DNA of 64,000 nt, taken from contig JAWAZZ010000001.1 of the NCBI GenBank assembly GCA_038997305.1, positions 1-64,000 of the forward strand, written 5' to 3'. The stretch comes from JAHLMO01 sp038997305. Lineage in GTDB: Archaea; Aenigmatarchaeota; Aenigmatarchaeia; CG10238-14; SpSt-28. The position numbers were made by a program, and so were the translations under genes. The notes under the pieces were generated by a model that saw nothing but the letters and a program-made list of their open reading frames with translations, did not search any database and was not told where the DNA came from. Positions 15,211 through 25,209 of the stretch are shown piece by piece (the first letter of the stretch is position 1; every line of letters begins with the position of its first letter).

Positions 15211-16529
15211 AAACAAACATCCAAACTGCAATAATATTTGCAAGCATTTTCTTATTTTTATCTTTAGGCCTAATATTTTCTCAGCAAGCAACAATTTTCA
15301 AAAATATAAAACATCCTAAAAACTTTTCTTCAATTTTAGTTGCAGGATCTACAGATTATGCAGTAATAGAATTTTATTATCCAGGTGCTGTTTTTGAAAA
15401 TCAAATTGGTTATGCTCCGTTAGTTGTTAGAGTAAATATAACTCCAATACAAGAAGGTTATCAAATAAATAAAGATGAATTTGTAGTAAATGCAAGAGTA
15501 TTCATAAGAGAAGAAAACACTCAAGTAAATCTAAAATGTATTGAAAACTACACTGAAATAACAGAAGAAAATTTAGAAGAATACATATCTTTATTCCCTC
15601 AAGAAATTCCTAATGGAACATTTTATTGTTATAATCCAATATCTTTTGTATTTTTAAAACCATTAACAACAAACGTATTAAATGTTACTATAACTCCACA
15701 TATAGCATTATTGCCTTCAGAATTTAACATAAGCATAGAATTATTAAGCTTATACGGAATTCCTATAGTAGAACCTTCAAACGTTACAGATGAGAATGGA
15801 TATACAAAAATTCCAGAAGCATATTTAGAAATAAAATTAGAAAATCCAGTTGCAAGAGTTCAATTTAACGCTATCTTATATTCTAATGTTTTCATAGAAG
15901 TATTTCCATCAGAAAGACCAATAAGATTATACTATGTAGAAATAAGTGCAAACGATACTTTAGAAAAATATAATGGAGTAAGATTAAGATTCTATTACGA
16001 TGATAGATGGATAATAAACAATAACTTAGATGAAAATAACATAAGAGTTTATAGATATGATGAAACTCAAAACACATGGATATTAATAAATTCATTTGTT
16101 AATACGAGCGAAAATTACGTAGAAACAACCAACATAACTAAATTAGGATTATTCGGAATATTTACCAAATATTATACTCCTCAACCTTTAGTTCAACAAA
16201 TAACTCAATATCAATCAGTTCCTGTAGAAGTTCAAAGAGTAGTTGAAAAAATAGTAGAGAAACCAATTCAACCAATTTATTACAACATAACAAACATTAC
16301 TCAACCTGTAATAGAAAGAGTTGAAAAAGAAGTTCCTCAACCTACTTGCGGAAATAATGTCTGTGAAGCTGGAGAAAACTCGCAAAACTGTCCAGAAGAT
16401 TGTAAAGTTACATTACCAACAGGCTTATTAATATTATCTGAGCCAGCAGCAGTAGCAACGATAATTGTAACATCATTCTTAACTGCAGCAGGTGCAGTAT
16501 TTTTATTAAAGAAATTATTGCTTAAATAA
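15207..16529 (+). CDS. Large surface protein with Cys-rich motif and C-terminal anchor
   Basis: 440 residues. A signal peptide (about 1-26) leads to a long beta-rich ectodomain with many N-x-S/T sequons, then a Gln/Val-rich stalk with VEKIVEKPIQPIYYN. Next comes the Cys cluster CGNNVCEAGENSQNCPEDC, and the protein ends in a transmembrane helix (about 415-435) with a LKKLLLK tail. CGxxxCExGE...CPxDC clusters are frequent in archaeal cell-surface proteins. A related NCPEDPDC element occurs in the membrane protein at 61951-62634. It is probably displayed on the cell, tethered by its C-terminus. Ligand or partner unknown. Confidence 0.75.
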   Translation: MKTNIQTAIIFASIFLFLSLGLIFSQQATIFKNIKHPKNFSSILVAGSTDYAVIEFYYPGAVFENQIGYAPLVVRVNITPIQEGYQINKDEFVVNARVFIREENTQVNLKCIENYTEITEENLEEYISLFPQEIPNGTFYCYNPISFVFLKPLTTNVLNVTITPHIALLPSEFNISIELLSLYGIPIVEPSNVTDENGYTKIPEAYLEIKLENPVARVQFNAILYSNVFIEVFPSERPIRLYYVEISANDTLEKYNGVRLRFYYDDRWIINNNLDENNIRVYRYDETQNTWILINSFVNTSENYVETTNITKLGLFGIFTKYYTPQPLVQQITQYQSVPVEVQRVVEKIVEKPIQPIYYNITNITQPVIERVEKEVPQPTCGNNVCEAGENSQNCPEDCKVTLPTGLLILSEPAAVATIIVTSFLTAAGAVFLLKKLLLK

Positions 16530-16532
16530 TAG

Positions 16533-16931
16533 TTATTTTAAGCTATTTTTTAGCTTTCTTACTGGATAAAGTATGCTTATTCCTATTATGTGTGCTATAG
16601 TGCATAGAATACAAATAGAAGCTAAAATAAAAATTTCAACATAAACCAAATATCCTATAAACATTAGTGAAGCTAATACCAAATACTCTATAATAGAATA
16701 CATTTTCAAAAGAGAAAGAACTAGAATACCAAAAAACCAAATTATAGAAAGTATTGGTAAAGGTATTCCAAAAAGATTGTTATATTCGCTATATATAACT
16801 TTATCACAACTTAAAAAATCATTGATGTTACAATAATAAACATTCTTAGAACTTTCTTGAACATAAAGAATGTATGCTGAAAACAAAATGCCAAGTATGC
16901 AAAGAAATATTAGCAATTTTTGGTATATCAT
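16533..16931 (-). CDS. VKOR-family thiol oxidoreductase
   Basis: 132 residues, about four transmembrane helices. The vitamin K epoxide reductase signature is complete: Cys34 and Cys42 in the loop CNINDFLSCDKV, Ser48 of the YSEYNNLFGIP segment, and the redox CxxC at Cys107-Cys110 (CILC). VKOR homologues feed oxidising power through a membrane quinone to make disulfides outside the cell. No thioredoxin domain is fused. Its place beside Cys-containing surface proteins suggests these are substrates. It ends 4 bp from the convergent surface-protein gene. Confidence 0.92.
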   Translation of the reverse strand: MIYQKLLIFLCILGILFSAYILYVQESSKNVYYCNINDFLSCDKVIYSEYNNLFGIPLPILSIIWFFGILVLSLLKMYSIIEYLVLASLMFIGYLVYVEIFILASICILCTIAHIIGISILYPVRKLKNSLK

Positions 16932-16968
16932 AAAAATTACTAAAGATTATTTTAAAAATTATTTTTAT

Positions 16969-17039
16969 GCCCCACCTACCAGCCTCTAACGAGCTATGAG
17001 TCAAGCAAGCAATGAGTTAGATGCACGGGGTGGGGTACA
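16969..17039 (+). ncRNA. Candidate H/ACA guide RNA
   Basis: A GC-rich island in an AT-rich gap. The lower stem is 16969-16976 with 17029-17036 (8 bp, one G-U), and ACA follows immediately (17037-17039). The upper stem is 16985-16990 with 17016-17021 (6 bp), closed on the loop side by GA (16991-16992) and GA (17014-17015), as in a kink-turn or K-loop that binds L7Ae. Fifteen bases separate the upper stem from ACA, the canonical distance for a pseudouridylation pocket. Guide strands would be 16977-16984 and 17022-17028. A T-tract follows. I found no convincing target in the 23S gene; 16S is not in the window. The structure is seen; the class is inference. Confidence 0.5.
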
Positions 17040-17050
17040 GAGTGCAACAA

Positions 17051-17066
17051 TTTTTTGCTCCTTTTT
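17051..17066 (+). terminator. T-rich terminator after candidate guide RNA
   Basis: TTTTTTGCTCCTTTTT, 12 bp after the ACA of the candidate RNA. Its strand supports transcription of that RNA on the plus strand. Confidence 0.45.
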
Positions 17067-17141
17067 AATCCTTTACACTATTGATAAACTATAATATTAA
17101 AAAATAAAAAATATATAGAGCAGTTGTGTTATTACTATCTT

Positions 17142-18041
17142 ATGGTTAAAGAGTTGGAAAAGAAATTATTTAGAAGCTTGAAAGAAGTTGAAAATATAGT
17201 TAATAGATCTGGTTTAGCTAGTATGTTAGAAAACATGAAAAAAACAACTCTTAAATTTTATATTGTTGTTCCAGATTACTCTAATCTTAATAATTTAGAA
17301 AATTATAAAATTTACAGCTTAAATAAAGAGAGAAATCAATTAGAAATAATTAATCCTTCTTACTTAAGTGAAAAGATGAAACAAACAATATTAGATGCAT
17401 CTAAATCGATGCATAGTAATAACGATAGTGACAGAATCACTGTTAGAAGGGAATTGAAGGAAATAAATAATGGAAATTATGAGCTACATCTTTTTGCAAT
17501 AGTCGGTAGAGATGCTATAAAAACAATAGATATTTTTACATACTTTGTGCATAGAATTGTACATGAAGCATGGCATTCCATACTATGGATATATACTCCA
17601 TCTACACACGAATCAATCCTACCAATTAATGTGGGAGATTCTGGAAAATATAGGTTTAATAATTTTGCATCTTCTAACGAAATATTAGCAGAATATTTTG
17701 CATTTTTAACTCTATTAGCAGCCGGTTATGATGTATCAAATTCTTTCAAAATTATAAAAGAAGAGCGAATAAATAACTTTTCAAATAAACTACAACAACT
17801 CGATCTTAAAGGAGTTAGTTACGATATATCTTATCTTTTAGGACTTCATATGGCAAAGAGATTATATGAAAGATTTGGAAAAGAAGGTATATATCAACTT
17901 TTCAAGTATGTAATAAAAGGAGAATCAAAAACGGAAGAAAGTCTAATAAGAAAGTTCTATAAATTTGTGTTTCCTCTTGAAATTTTAGACGAAGCTCTAG
18001 ATGATGTAGTGAAAATTCTCGATGAGTATAAAGATAAGTAA
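17142..18041 (+). CDS. HEXXH-containing protein, possible zinc protease
   Basis: 299 residues from the ATG. A TTG six codons upstream is possible but less likely, because TATA-like AAAAATATATAG lies about 25-35 bp before the ATG. The centre contains HEAWH in a helix (HRIVHEAWHSILW) and about 40 residues later NEILAEYFAFL, the arrangement of a gluzincin-type metallopeptidase (HEXXH plus E). No signal peptide or membrane segment is visible, so it may act in the cytoplasm. I do not recognise a named family. It lies between the surface locus and the rnz-rqcH pair. Confidence 0.6.
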   Translation: MVKELEKKLFRSLKEVENIVNRSGLASMLENMKKTTLKFYIVVPDYSNLNNLENYKIYSLNKERNQLEIINPSYLSEKMKQTILDASKSMHSNNDSDRITVRRELKEINNGNYELHLFAIVGRDAIKTIDIFTYFVHRIVHEAWHSILWIYTPSTHESILPINVGDSGKYRFNNFASSNEILAEYFAFLTLLAAGYDVSNSFKIIKEERINNFSNKLQQLDLKGVSYDISYLLGLHMAKRLYERFGKEGIYQLFKYVIKGESKTEESLIRKFYKFVFPLEILDEALDDVVKILDEYKDK

Positions 18042-18079
18042 ATATCTAATCCATTTCAATTTTTTCGCTAACTATTTTT

Positions 18080-19030
18080 ATGATAAAAATAACTTTCTTA
18101 GGAACATCTGCAGGAATTCCAAGTTTTAATAGAAATCATCCTTCGATTGCAATAGAATATTTTGGAAAAGATTATAAACTTTTTCTTTTTGATTGTGGCG
18201 AAGGAACTCAATTGCAATTAATGAAAGCAAAAATAAGCTTTATGAAAATAAATTCAATATTTATAACTCATTGGCATGCAGATCACTTTGCTGGTTTAAT
18301 CTCTTTAATTCAAACTATGAATATCGAAGGAAGAAAAGAGGATTTAAAAATTTTTGCTCCAAATGCCAAAAAATACATAGAGCATATACTTTCTTTATAC
18401 GAATATAAACCATTTTTTAAAATTTCAGCAATAGATGTTGAGTTAAGTAAAGAGCCAATAAAAGTTTATGAGGATGAAGAAATAGAAATTCATGCAATAG
18501 AAATTAAGCATAGTGTTAAAAGTGTTGCTTATTCTTTTAAGGAAAAAGATAAATATAGCATAGATGAAAAAAAGTTAGAAGAGCTAAACTTAAAAAGGGG
18601 TAAATGGTTGGACATAATTAAAAAGCAAGGATATTATAAGTTTAAAGATGGAAAAGAAATAAAGTTAGAAGATATTGCTTACTTAAAGAGAGGTATAAAA
18701 ATTACTTATAGTGGAGATTGCATATATGATGAAAATTTAGTAAAGCTTGCAAAAAATTCAAAAGTTTTAATTCATGAAGCAACATATTTAGAAAAGGATA
18801 AAGAGCAAGAAAAGCTTCATTCTAGTGCATTAGACGCAGCTAAGATAGCAAAATTAGCAGAATGCGAACTATTAGTATTAACTCATATAAGCAGAAGATA
18901 TCAAGAAAAAGAAGATATAGAAAAGTTTATAGAAGAAGCCAAAACAGTTTTTCCGAATGTAATTGTTGCTGAAGACTTTTTAACGATAGAAATAACAAAA
19001 GATAAAATGAACTTCTATAAGAGGTTATGA
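18080..19030 (+). CDS. rnz: Ribonuclease Z (tRNA 3' endonuclease)
   Basis: 316 residues of the metallo-beta-lactamase fold. The metal motif HWHADH spans His64, His66, Asp68 and His69. FLGTSAGIPS at the start, SGDC (about 213-216), HEAT, and the late LTHISRRY complete the family pattern. It removes 3' trailers from pre-tRNAs so that CCA can be added; none of the four tRNAs here encodes CCA, so this step is needed. It overlaps the downstream gene by 4 bp (ATGA). Confidence 0.94.
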   Translation: MIKITFLGTSAGIPSFNRNHPSIAIEYFGKDYKLFLFDCGEGTQLQLMKAKISFMKINSIFITHWHADHFAGLISLIQTMNIEGRKEDLKIFAPNAKKYIEHILSLYEYKPFFKISAIDVELSKEPIKVYEDEEIEIHAIEIKHSVKSVAYSFKEKDKYSIDEKKLEELNLKRGKWLDIIKKQGYYKFKDGKEIKLEDIAYLKRGIKITYSGDCIYDENLVKLAKNSKVLIHEATYLEKDKEQEKLHSSALDAAKIAKLAECELLVLTHISRRYQEKEDIEKFIEEAKTVFPNVIVAEDFLTIEITKDKMNFYKRL

Positions 19031-20892
19031 AAAAAGAAATTTCTATAACTTACATAGAAATATCCAAATGGTTAGAAGAAAATAAGAATTTGTTAATTAA
19101 CTCTTTCATAAAGAAAATCAAACAAAAAGATAATATCTTTTACTTTAAACTTTACAATAAAAAAACATTACATTTATTCGTATATTTACCTTATTTCTTA
19201 TTTTTTTCAAACTCTTCGATAAGAATAGAAAAGCCAACAAACTTTCAGTTAGTTTTAAGAAAGCATGCAGAAAATGCAAAAATAATCAATGTTTTTCAAA
19301 AAGAATTTGATAAAATTATAATTTTCGAATTGAGCAATCAAAACAAAATAGTTTTCGAATTTTTTTCAGAAGGGAACATAATAATTTTAAACAAGGAGAA
19401 CAAAATAATAGATGCTCTGATAAAAAGAGAGTGGAAAGATAGAAAAATAGAAAAAGATGTTGAATATGTATATCCACCAAACAAAAATATTTTGAAAAAA
19501 TCTATTACCGAAATTTTTAATGTTTTTCAATTAGAGGCAAAACCATTAGTAAAAATTTTGATGGATTATTTTGGGTTAAACTTAATCTATTCTCAAAAAA
19601 TTTTAAAACTTCTAAACTTAGAAAGTAAAAATTCGAATGAAATTTCTCAAAAAGATATCGATAATATTTTGAGATTGATAGAAGAGATTTTGCAGACAAA
19701 GAAATATTATTTAGAAGTTAGCGATATAATTTGGATTGGTAGTTTATCTGATACAAACTCAAAAGAATTTTCAAATATAAATGATGCATTTTTAGAAGCA
19801 TATAATTTGAATGAAAAAAGAAGGCATGAAATAAAGAAAAAAGAAGAGGAGATTAAAAAACAAAAAATATTAACTCAAATAGAAATAGCCAAACAAGAAG
19901 CAATAAAACAAATAGAAGAAATATCAAAACAAATAGAAGTTTTGCAAAAAAATTATTATTTAGTCGATGAAATTTGCAAAAAAATTATAGATTTAAGAAA
20001 GTTAAACGTAGATTGGAATGATATAAAGAATATTATAAAAAAGCAGTACAAAGAAGTTATAGATATAGAAGAGAAAAAATCTTTGGTTAAGCTAAATATA
20101 GAGAATATAAATTTAGAAGTTGATTTTAGAGATTTAAGAAAGTATTTGAATGAATTGTTTGAAAAAAGAAAAAAATTAAAAGAAAAGTTAGAAAAAATTT
20201 CGAAATCACAAATTCCTGAAATAAAGGTTAGTGAAGAAAGGAAAGAAGAAATAAGAGAAGAAGAGAAAAAGCAGTGGTATGAAAAGTTTAGATGGTTTAT
20301 TAGCTCAGATGGATACTTAGTTGTTAGTGGAAAAGATGCAGAAACAAATGAAGAATTAATAAGAAAATATACTAGAGATTATGATTTAGTTTTGCATGCA
20401 GATATTCATGGCTCTCCTTTTACTGTAATAAGAAATGACAAAAAACAATCTATACCACCACAAACAATTTATGAGGCAGCTCAATTTACTGCTTGTTATT
20501 CTCAGGCATGGGATTTAGGACTAGGAATAATTCATGTATACTATGTTTATCCAAATCAATTAGTAAAATCCAATTTACCAAAAGGAAGTTTTTTAATAAA
20601 AGGTGAAAGAAATTGGCTAGAAAAAGTTAAATTAAGATTATCTATTGGAATTTATGAAGAAAAAGGAAAAATAAAAGTTTTTGCAGCACCTCCAGTAGCA
20701 GCGAGAAAATTAACTCAATACATAATAACTTTAGTTCCTGGAAATAGAAGTGCAGATGAACTGGTTAAAGAAATAAGAAAGCATTTCGAATCTATATTAC
20801 CTTTTGAATTAAGAAGTTTATTTGAAAAAATTGATGATGAAGAAATTAAGAGATTAATTCCTTTTGGTAAAGGAGAATTAGTTAAAGCTTAA
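19027..20892 (+). CDS. NEMF/Rqc2-type ribosome quality-control factor
   Basis: 621 residues. NFACT-N domain (about 1-190), a helical middle and coiled coil (about 265-420, very Lys/Glu rich), then NFACT-R with WYEKFRWFISSDGYLVVSGKDA (split here as WYEKFRWFIS and SDGYLVVSGKDA), and ADIHGSPFTVI. This is the archaeal homologue of Rqc2/NEMF/RqcH, which binds peptidyl-tRNA on split 50S subunits and recruits tRNA for C-terminal tailing of stalled chains. The eukaryote-type C-terminal NFACT-C domain is short or absent. It is coupled to rnz by an ATGA overlap. Confidence 0.93.
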   Translation: MKKEISITYIEISKWLEENKNLLINSFIKKIKQKDNIFYFKLYNKKTLHLFVYLPYFLFFSNSSIRIEKPTNFQLVLRKHAENAKIINVFQKEFDKIIIFELSNQNKIVFEFFSEGNIIILNKENKIIDALIKREWKDRKIEKDVEYVYPPNKNILKKSITEIFNVFQLEAKPLVKILMDYFGLNLIYSQKILKLLNLESKNSNEISQKDIDNILRLIEEILQTKKYYLEVSDIIWIGSLSDTNSKEFSNINDAFLEAYNLNEKRRHEIKKKEEEIKKQKILTQIEIAKQEAIKQIEEISKQIEVLQKNYYLVDEICKKIIDLRKLNVDWNDIKNIIKKQYKEVIDIEEKKSLVKLNIENINLEVDFRDLRKYLNELFEKRKKLKEKLEKISKSQIPEIKVSEERKEEIREEEKKQWYEKFRWFISSDGYLVVSGKDAETNEELIRKYTRDYDLVLHADIHGSPFTVIRNDKKQSIPPQTIYEAAQFTACYSQAWDLGLGIIHVYYVYPNQLVKSNLPKGSFLIKGERNWLEKVKLRLSIGIYEEKGKIKVFAAPPVAARKLTQYIITLVPGNRSADELVKEIRKHFESILPFELRSLFEKIDDEEIKRLIPFGKGELVKA

Positions 20893-21637
20893 TAAATCTT
20901 TTAGTATTTCTCTTTATTTGTTTTAAGATTTTGTTTTCGCCTACATTATAGAAATTTGAAATTTCTTTTATAACTTCTATTACATCTAAGCTTTTCATTT
21001 CCAAATTTTTGTATTTGTAAGGACCATCACTTTCTGTTAATATATTTTTTAAATCTAAAACTTCTAAACATTTTCTATGATTTTCCTCATATCTTACATT
21101 AATATTAAAGGAGCAAAAATATCCTAAGTTTTTTATTTCTTCAACATATTTAGAATATTTTATCCAATGAAAGTTTGCATTTTTTATATCGAATTTAATA
21201 ACCAAATCTAAAACCTCTTTTAAAGTTCCCAAAGAATGAATGTTTATAGGCAAATCGAATTCTTTTGCAATTTTTAGTTGCTCAATAAAAATTTCTTTTT
21301 GAGTCTCTAAGGTTTTTGAAAAGAAAACTTTATCTAAGCCAATTTCTCCAATACCTATGCAATTATAGTTCTTAGCAATTTCTTCCAACTTTTTTATTTC
21401 GCTTTTCGAGACTTTATGAGAATTCCAGGGATGAATTCCTATAAAAAATGGTATGTTGAATTTCTTGGATATTTCTATATTTTTCTGAATGCTTTCAAAA
21501 TCTTCGCTAACAGAAAATATTAATATCTTATTTTCTATAAAATTTTCGATATCCTTTTCAGAATATTCGTATGCATGACAATGAATATCGAAATATTTGA
21601 ACTTTTTAAACTTGGATTTGAGCTGTTCCACCTGCAT
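20882..21637 (-). CDS. TatD-family metal-dependent hydrolase
   Basis: 251 residues. The TIM-barrel TatD motifs are present: HCH (His19, His21) in FDIHCHAYE, GIHPWNSH, the metal-bridging GEIGLD glutamate, INIHS and NFHW histidines, and TESDGPY near the C-terminus. Members are 3'-5' DNA exonucleases/DNases involved in repair. The start overlaps the 3' end of the HerA-like gene by 32 bp; a GTG two codons later is an alternative. It also overlaps the convergent NEMF gene by 11 bp. Confidence 0.87.
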   Translation of the reverse strand: MQVEQLKSKFKKFKYFDIHCHAYEYSEKDIENFIENKILIFSVSEDFESIQKNIEISKKFNIPFFIGIHPWNSHKVSKSEIKKLEEIAKNYNCIGIGEIGLDKVFFSKTLETQKEIFIEQLKIAKEFDLPINIHSLGTLKEVLDLVIKFDIKNANFHWIKYSKYVEEIKNLGYFCSFNINVRYEENHRKCLEVLDLKNILTESDGPYKYKNLEMKSLDVIEVIKEISNFYNVGENKILKQIKRNTKRFIKL

Positions 21638-22886
21638 GCCAGCTTAGTCTTGGCCTAATAACACAAGTAAAAATTCTTTCTAAATTATCATCTAATATTA
21701 GCGCTGCACCATGAATTCTTGGAAGCTTATTAAAGTAATATTGAAAATCTTCTTCCATGTATGTTTGCATTACAGAATGCAATGCTTTCAAATCTTCTCT
21801 AGATGTTAATCTAAAAGATATTACTATATCTGTTTGGCTTAATAAGTCTTGGTGTAATTTGTTTGGCATTTGAGTTATACAAATTAAGTTTACTCCTGGT
21901 TCTCTTCCTTGTTTTGCAATAGTTAATATTGGTTCTAGAGCAATCGTTTTTTTATCACTTGGAGCAAAATTTTGTGCTTCTTCAAAAACAAGCCAAGTTA
22001 TAGGGAAAAAATATTTTTGTGGTCTACCTTCAATCTTTGCTATTTCTTCTTCTTTTCTGGATAAAACTCTTTTGAAATATGTATTTGAGGTTATCCATGC
22101 AGCAATCATATTTATTATAGCATTACTCTTAACTCTTGATAAATCTATTACTGAAACTTTTCCAGGAATAACAATATCTTCTATTTTGTTTCCATCTTTT
22201 TCAAATATTCCCCAAGTATCTACTGTTTTAAAAATAGAAACTAAAGTTTTTTTAACATTTTCATCTATTTCTTTATCTTCTTGTAATTTTCTTATAATAT
22301 CTTTTAAATCATACTTTCCAACTTCTTTTTTTAATTCTGCTAAGACTTTTTCTAATGCTATAGCTAAGTTAGAAGTTCTATCCCATTCAAAAGTTTTAAC
22401 CCAATCTTCTATAGTAAAATCGCTTGTTGTTAAGGTTAAAGTTTTATCTACCGGTATACCTGCATTAATATAATCTTCGTACAATCCTTTAGGAACAAAA
22501 ACTTCTATATATTCTTTAAAACCTTTTGGTTCTAAGTTCCACTGTTTTAATAGGGCTTTTTGTTGTTCATTAGGAAATTTAATACTCCAATAAATCCCCA
22601 TAGGATCTAATATTACCATTGCAGATTTTTTCCTTATTTCATCCTCTAATTGGCAAAATTCTTCTATTATTACTCCACTTGAATAACTTTTTCCGCTGCC
22701 TCTTTTGCCACAAATCAAAACAACATGACTTTTAGTAAAATCAAAATAAACTTTTGTTGTTAGTTGCCAATCATATTCTCCAATTACTAAATGTCTACCA
22801 ATATAGCCTGCGCCTTTAATTCCCAGTTTCTTTTTTTCTTCTTCAGATCTTCCAATAATAGTTTCGATAATTTCTGAAATTACCAT
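21606..22886 (-). CDS. HerA/FtsK-like ATPase (DUF87 type)
   Basis: 426 residues. An N-terminal beta segment precedes the RecA-like ATPase core: Walker A GKRGSGKSYS (from residue 60), Walker B WLVFEEAQNFAP, and a C-terminal arginine region LICITQMPNKL...RLTSREDLKAL. HerA helicases resect DNA ends with NurA, but this protein is shorter and could be a related DUF87 ATPase acting on DNA or membranes. No NurA is nearby. The TatD gene overlapping its 3' end suggests a DNA-processing operon. Confidence 0.85.
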   Translation of the reverse strand: MVISEIIETIIGRSEEEKKKLGIKGAGYIGRHLVIGEYDWQLTTKVYFDFTKSHVVLICGKRGSGKSYSSGVIIEEFCQLEDEIRKKSAMVILDPMGIYWSIKFPNEQQKALLKQWNLEPKGFKEYIEVFVPKGLYEDYINAGIPVDKTLTLTTSDFTIEDWVKTFEWDRTSNLAIALEKVLAELKKEVGKYDLKDIIRKLQEDKEIDENVKKTLVSIFKTVDTWGIFEKDGNKIEDIVIPGKVSVIDLSRVKSNAIINMIAAWITSNTYFKRVLSRKEEEIAKIEGRPQKYFFPITWLVFEEAQNFAPSDKKTIALEPILTIAKQGREPGVNLICITQMPNKLHQDLLSQTDIVISFRLTSREDLKALHSVMQTYMEEDFQYYFNKLPRIHGAALILDDNLERIFTCVIRPRLSWHAGGTAQIQV

Positions 22887-22919
22887 AATTTTTTATTTTT
22901 TACTTTGTAAAAATTTTTA

Positions 22920-24206
<1,287 letters not shown>

Positions 24207-24277
24207 TGCGCCGGCCGGGATTTGAACCCGGGCTACCGGCTTGGCAAGCCGGTGTCCTGCCTCTAGACTACCGGCGC
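24207..24277 (-). tRNA. tRNA-Gly (anticodon GCC)
   Basis: 71 bases including discriminator A. Acceptor GCGCCGG/CCGGCGC, anticodon stem CCGGC/GCCGG around TTGCCAA (GCC), and T stem CCGGG/CCCGG around TTCAAAT. There is no intron and no encoded CCA. Its 3' end touches the asnS stop codon. A TTTTAAAG-like box lies about 21-28 bp upstream. Confidence 0.96.
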
Positions 24278-24371
24278 TCATATAAAATTAATTTCATTTT
24301 AAAGTTTTTGAAATTTGATTTGTAGAGAGGTAGGTTTGAAATTTTTTAACTTCATCTAAATAAATTTATAT

Positions 24372-24442
24372 GGGTCCGTAGTCTAGCGGCAGGACGCCGC
24401 CCTTACGAGGCGGAGATCCCGGTTCAACTCCGGGCGGACCCA
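24372..24442 (+). tRNA. tRNA-Val (anticodon TAC)
   Basis: 71 bases including discriminator A. Acceptor GGGTCCG/CGGACCC, anticodon stem CCGCC/GGCGG around CTTACGA (TAC), and T stem CCCGG/CCGGG around TTCAACT. There is no intron and no CCA. It is divergent from tRNA-Gly, with 94 bp between them. A T/A-rich box (TTTTTTAA, 24342-24349) is centred 26 bp upstream. Confidence 0.96.
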
Positions 24443-24448
24443 TTAATT

Positions 24449-25207
24449 TTAAATTCCTAATGATTGGGCAAAATTTCTTGTACCTATAGCAAAAGATAGG
24501 ACTATTATTGAAGTTTTTAAATAATTTGCAAATTCTTTATTTTCTTTAAAAGCAAAATTAATAGCAATTATAAATAATATTGCTGAAAAAATCTTAAAAG
24601 CTAAATAAAAAAAGCCAAAATTCTCTAATAGAAACCTTGAAAATATATGTTGTTCGTAAAGATGAAAGACAAAAACATTTATAGTTGTAATGCTTCCTTC
24701 ATAAGTTTGAGATAAAATAACTAATCTGTCAAATAAATCTAATTTTAGTAGTTTTAAAATTTTAAGTAAAACAATAGTGATTAAGAGAATTAAAACAAAA
24801 AAATAAATTGCAAACAAGTTTTTAATTTCTAATTGAAAAAGAAAGGCAAAGAATAATGGCATTCCAATTATTATAGAAATTTTTTCATAGTTCTTCAAAT
24901 TTCTTACAAAATATAGAGTTATTAGGAAAAAAACAAAATAGAGAAATTCTATCCAAGGAGTTACGAAAATAATTCCTTTTATAATAGAATAATCCTCTAA
25001 AACTCTTAAGCTAGAAAATGGCAATGATAAAAATAGAGAAAATATTAAAAAATTTTCATCTATTTTTATTTTTAGTTTTGATTTTATTATTTTGTACAAA
25101 AATAATAAAGTTAAAAAGAGAGTTACCGAATATACTAGAGTTTTTGAGAAAGTATATCCACTTTCTAAAGGATTTAAAAAATAAATAATTATGTCTTTCA
25201 TTATCAT
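24449..25207 (-). CDS. DUF63-family membrane protein
   Basis: 252 residues with about seven transmembrane helices. It matches the archaeal DUF63 family: N-terminal NPLESGYTFSKTLVYS, the YEGSITTINVFVFHLYEQH segment (a conserved Gly-Ser then EQH), and the C-terminal GTRNFAQSLGI. The role of DUF63 is unknown. The ATG lies only 2 bp from the divergent lipoprotein start. A second ATG two codons in (25201) would leave 8 bp. Either way both promoters must sit inside the partner's coding sequence. Confidence 0.78.
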   Translation of the reverse strand: MIMKDIIIYFLNPLESGYTFSKTLVYSVTLFLTLLFLYKIIKSKLKIKIDENFLIFSLFLSLPFSSLRVLEDYSIIKGIIFVTPWIEFLYFVFFLITLYFVRNLKNYEKISIIIGMPLFFAFLFQLEIKNLFAIYFFVLILLITIVLLKILKLLKLDLFDRLVILSQTYEGSITTINVFVFHLYEQHIFSRFLLENFGFFYLAFKIFSAILFIIAINFAFKENKEFANYLKTSIIVLSFAIGTRNFAQSLGI

Positions 25208-25209
25208 TT

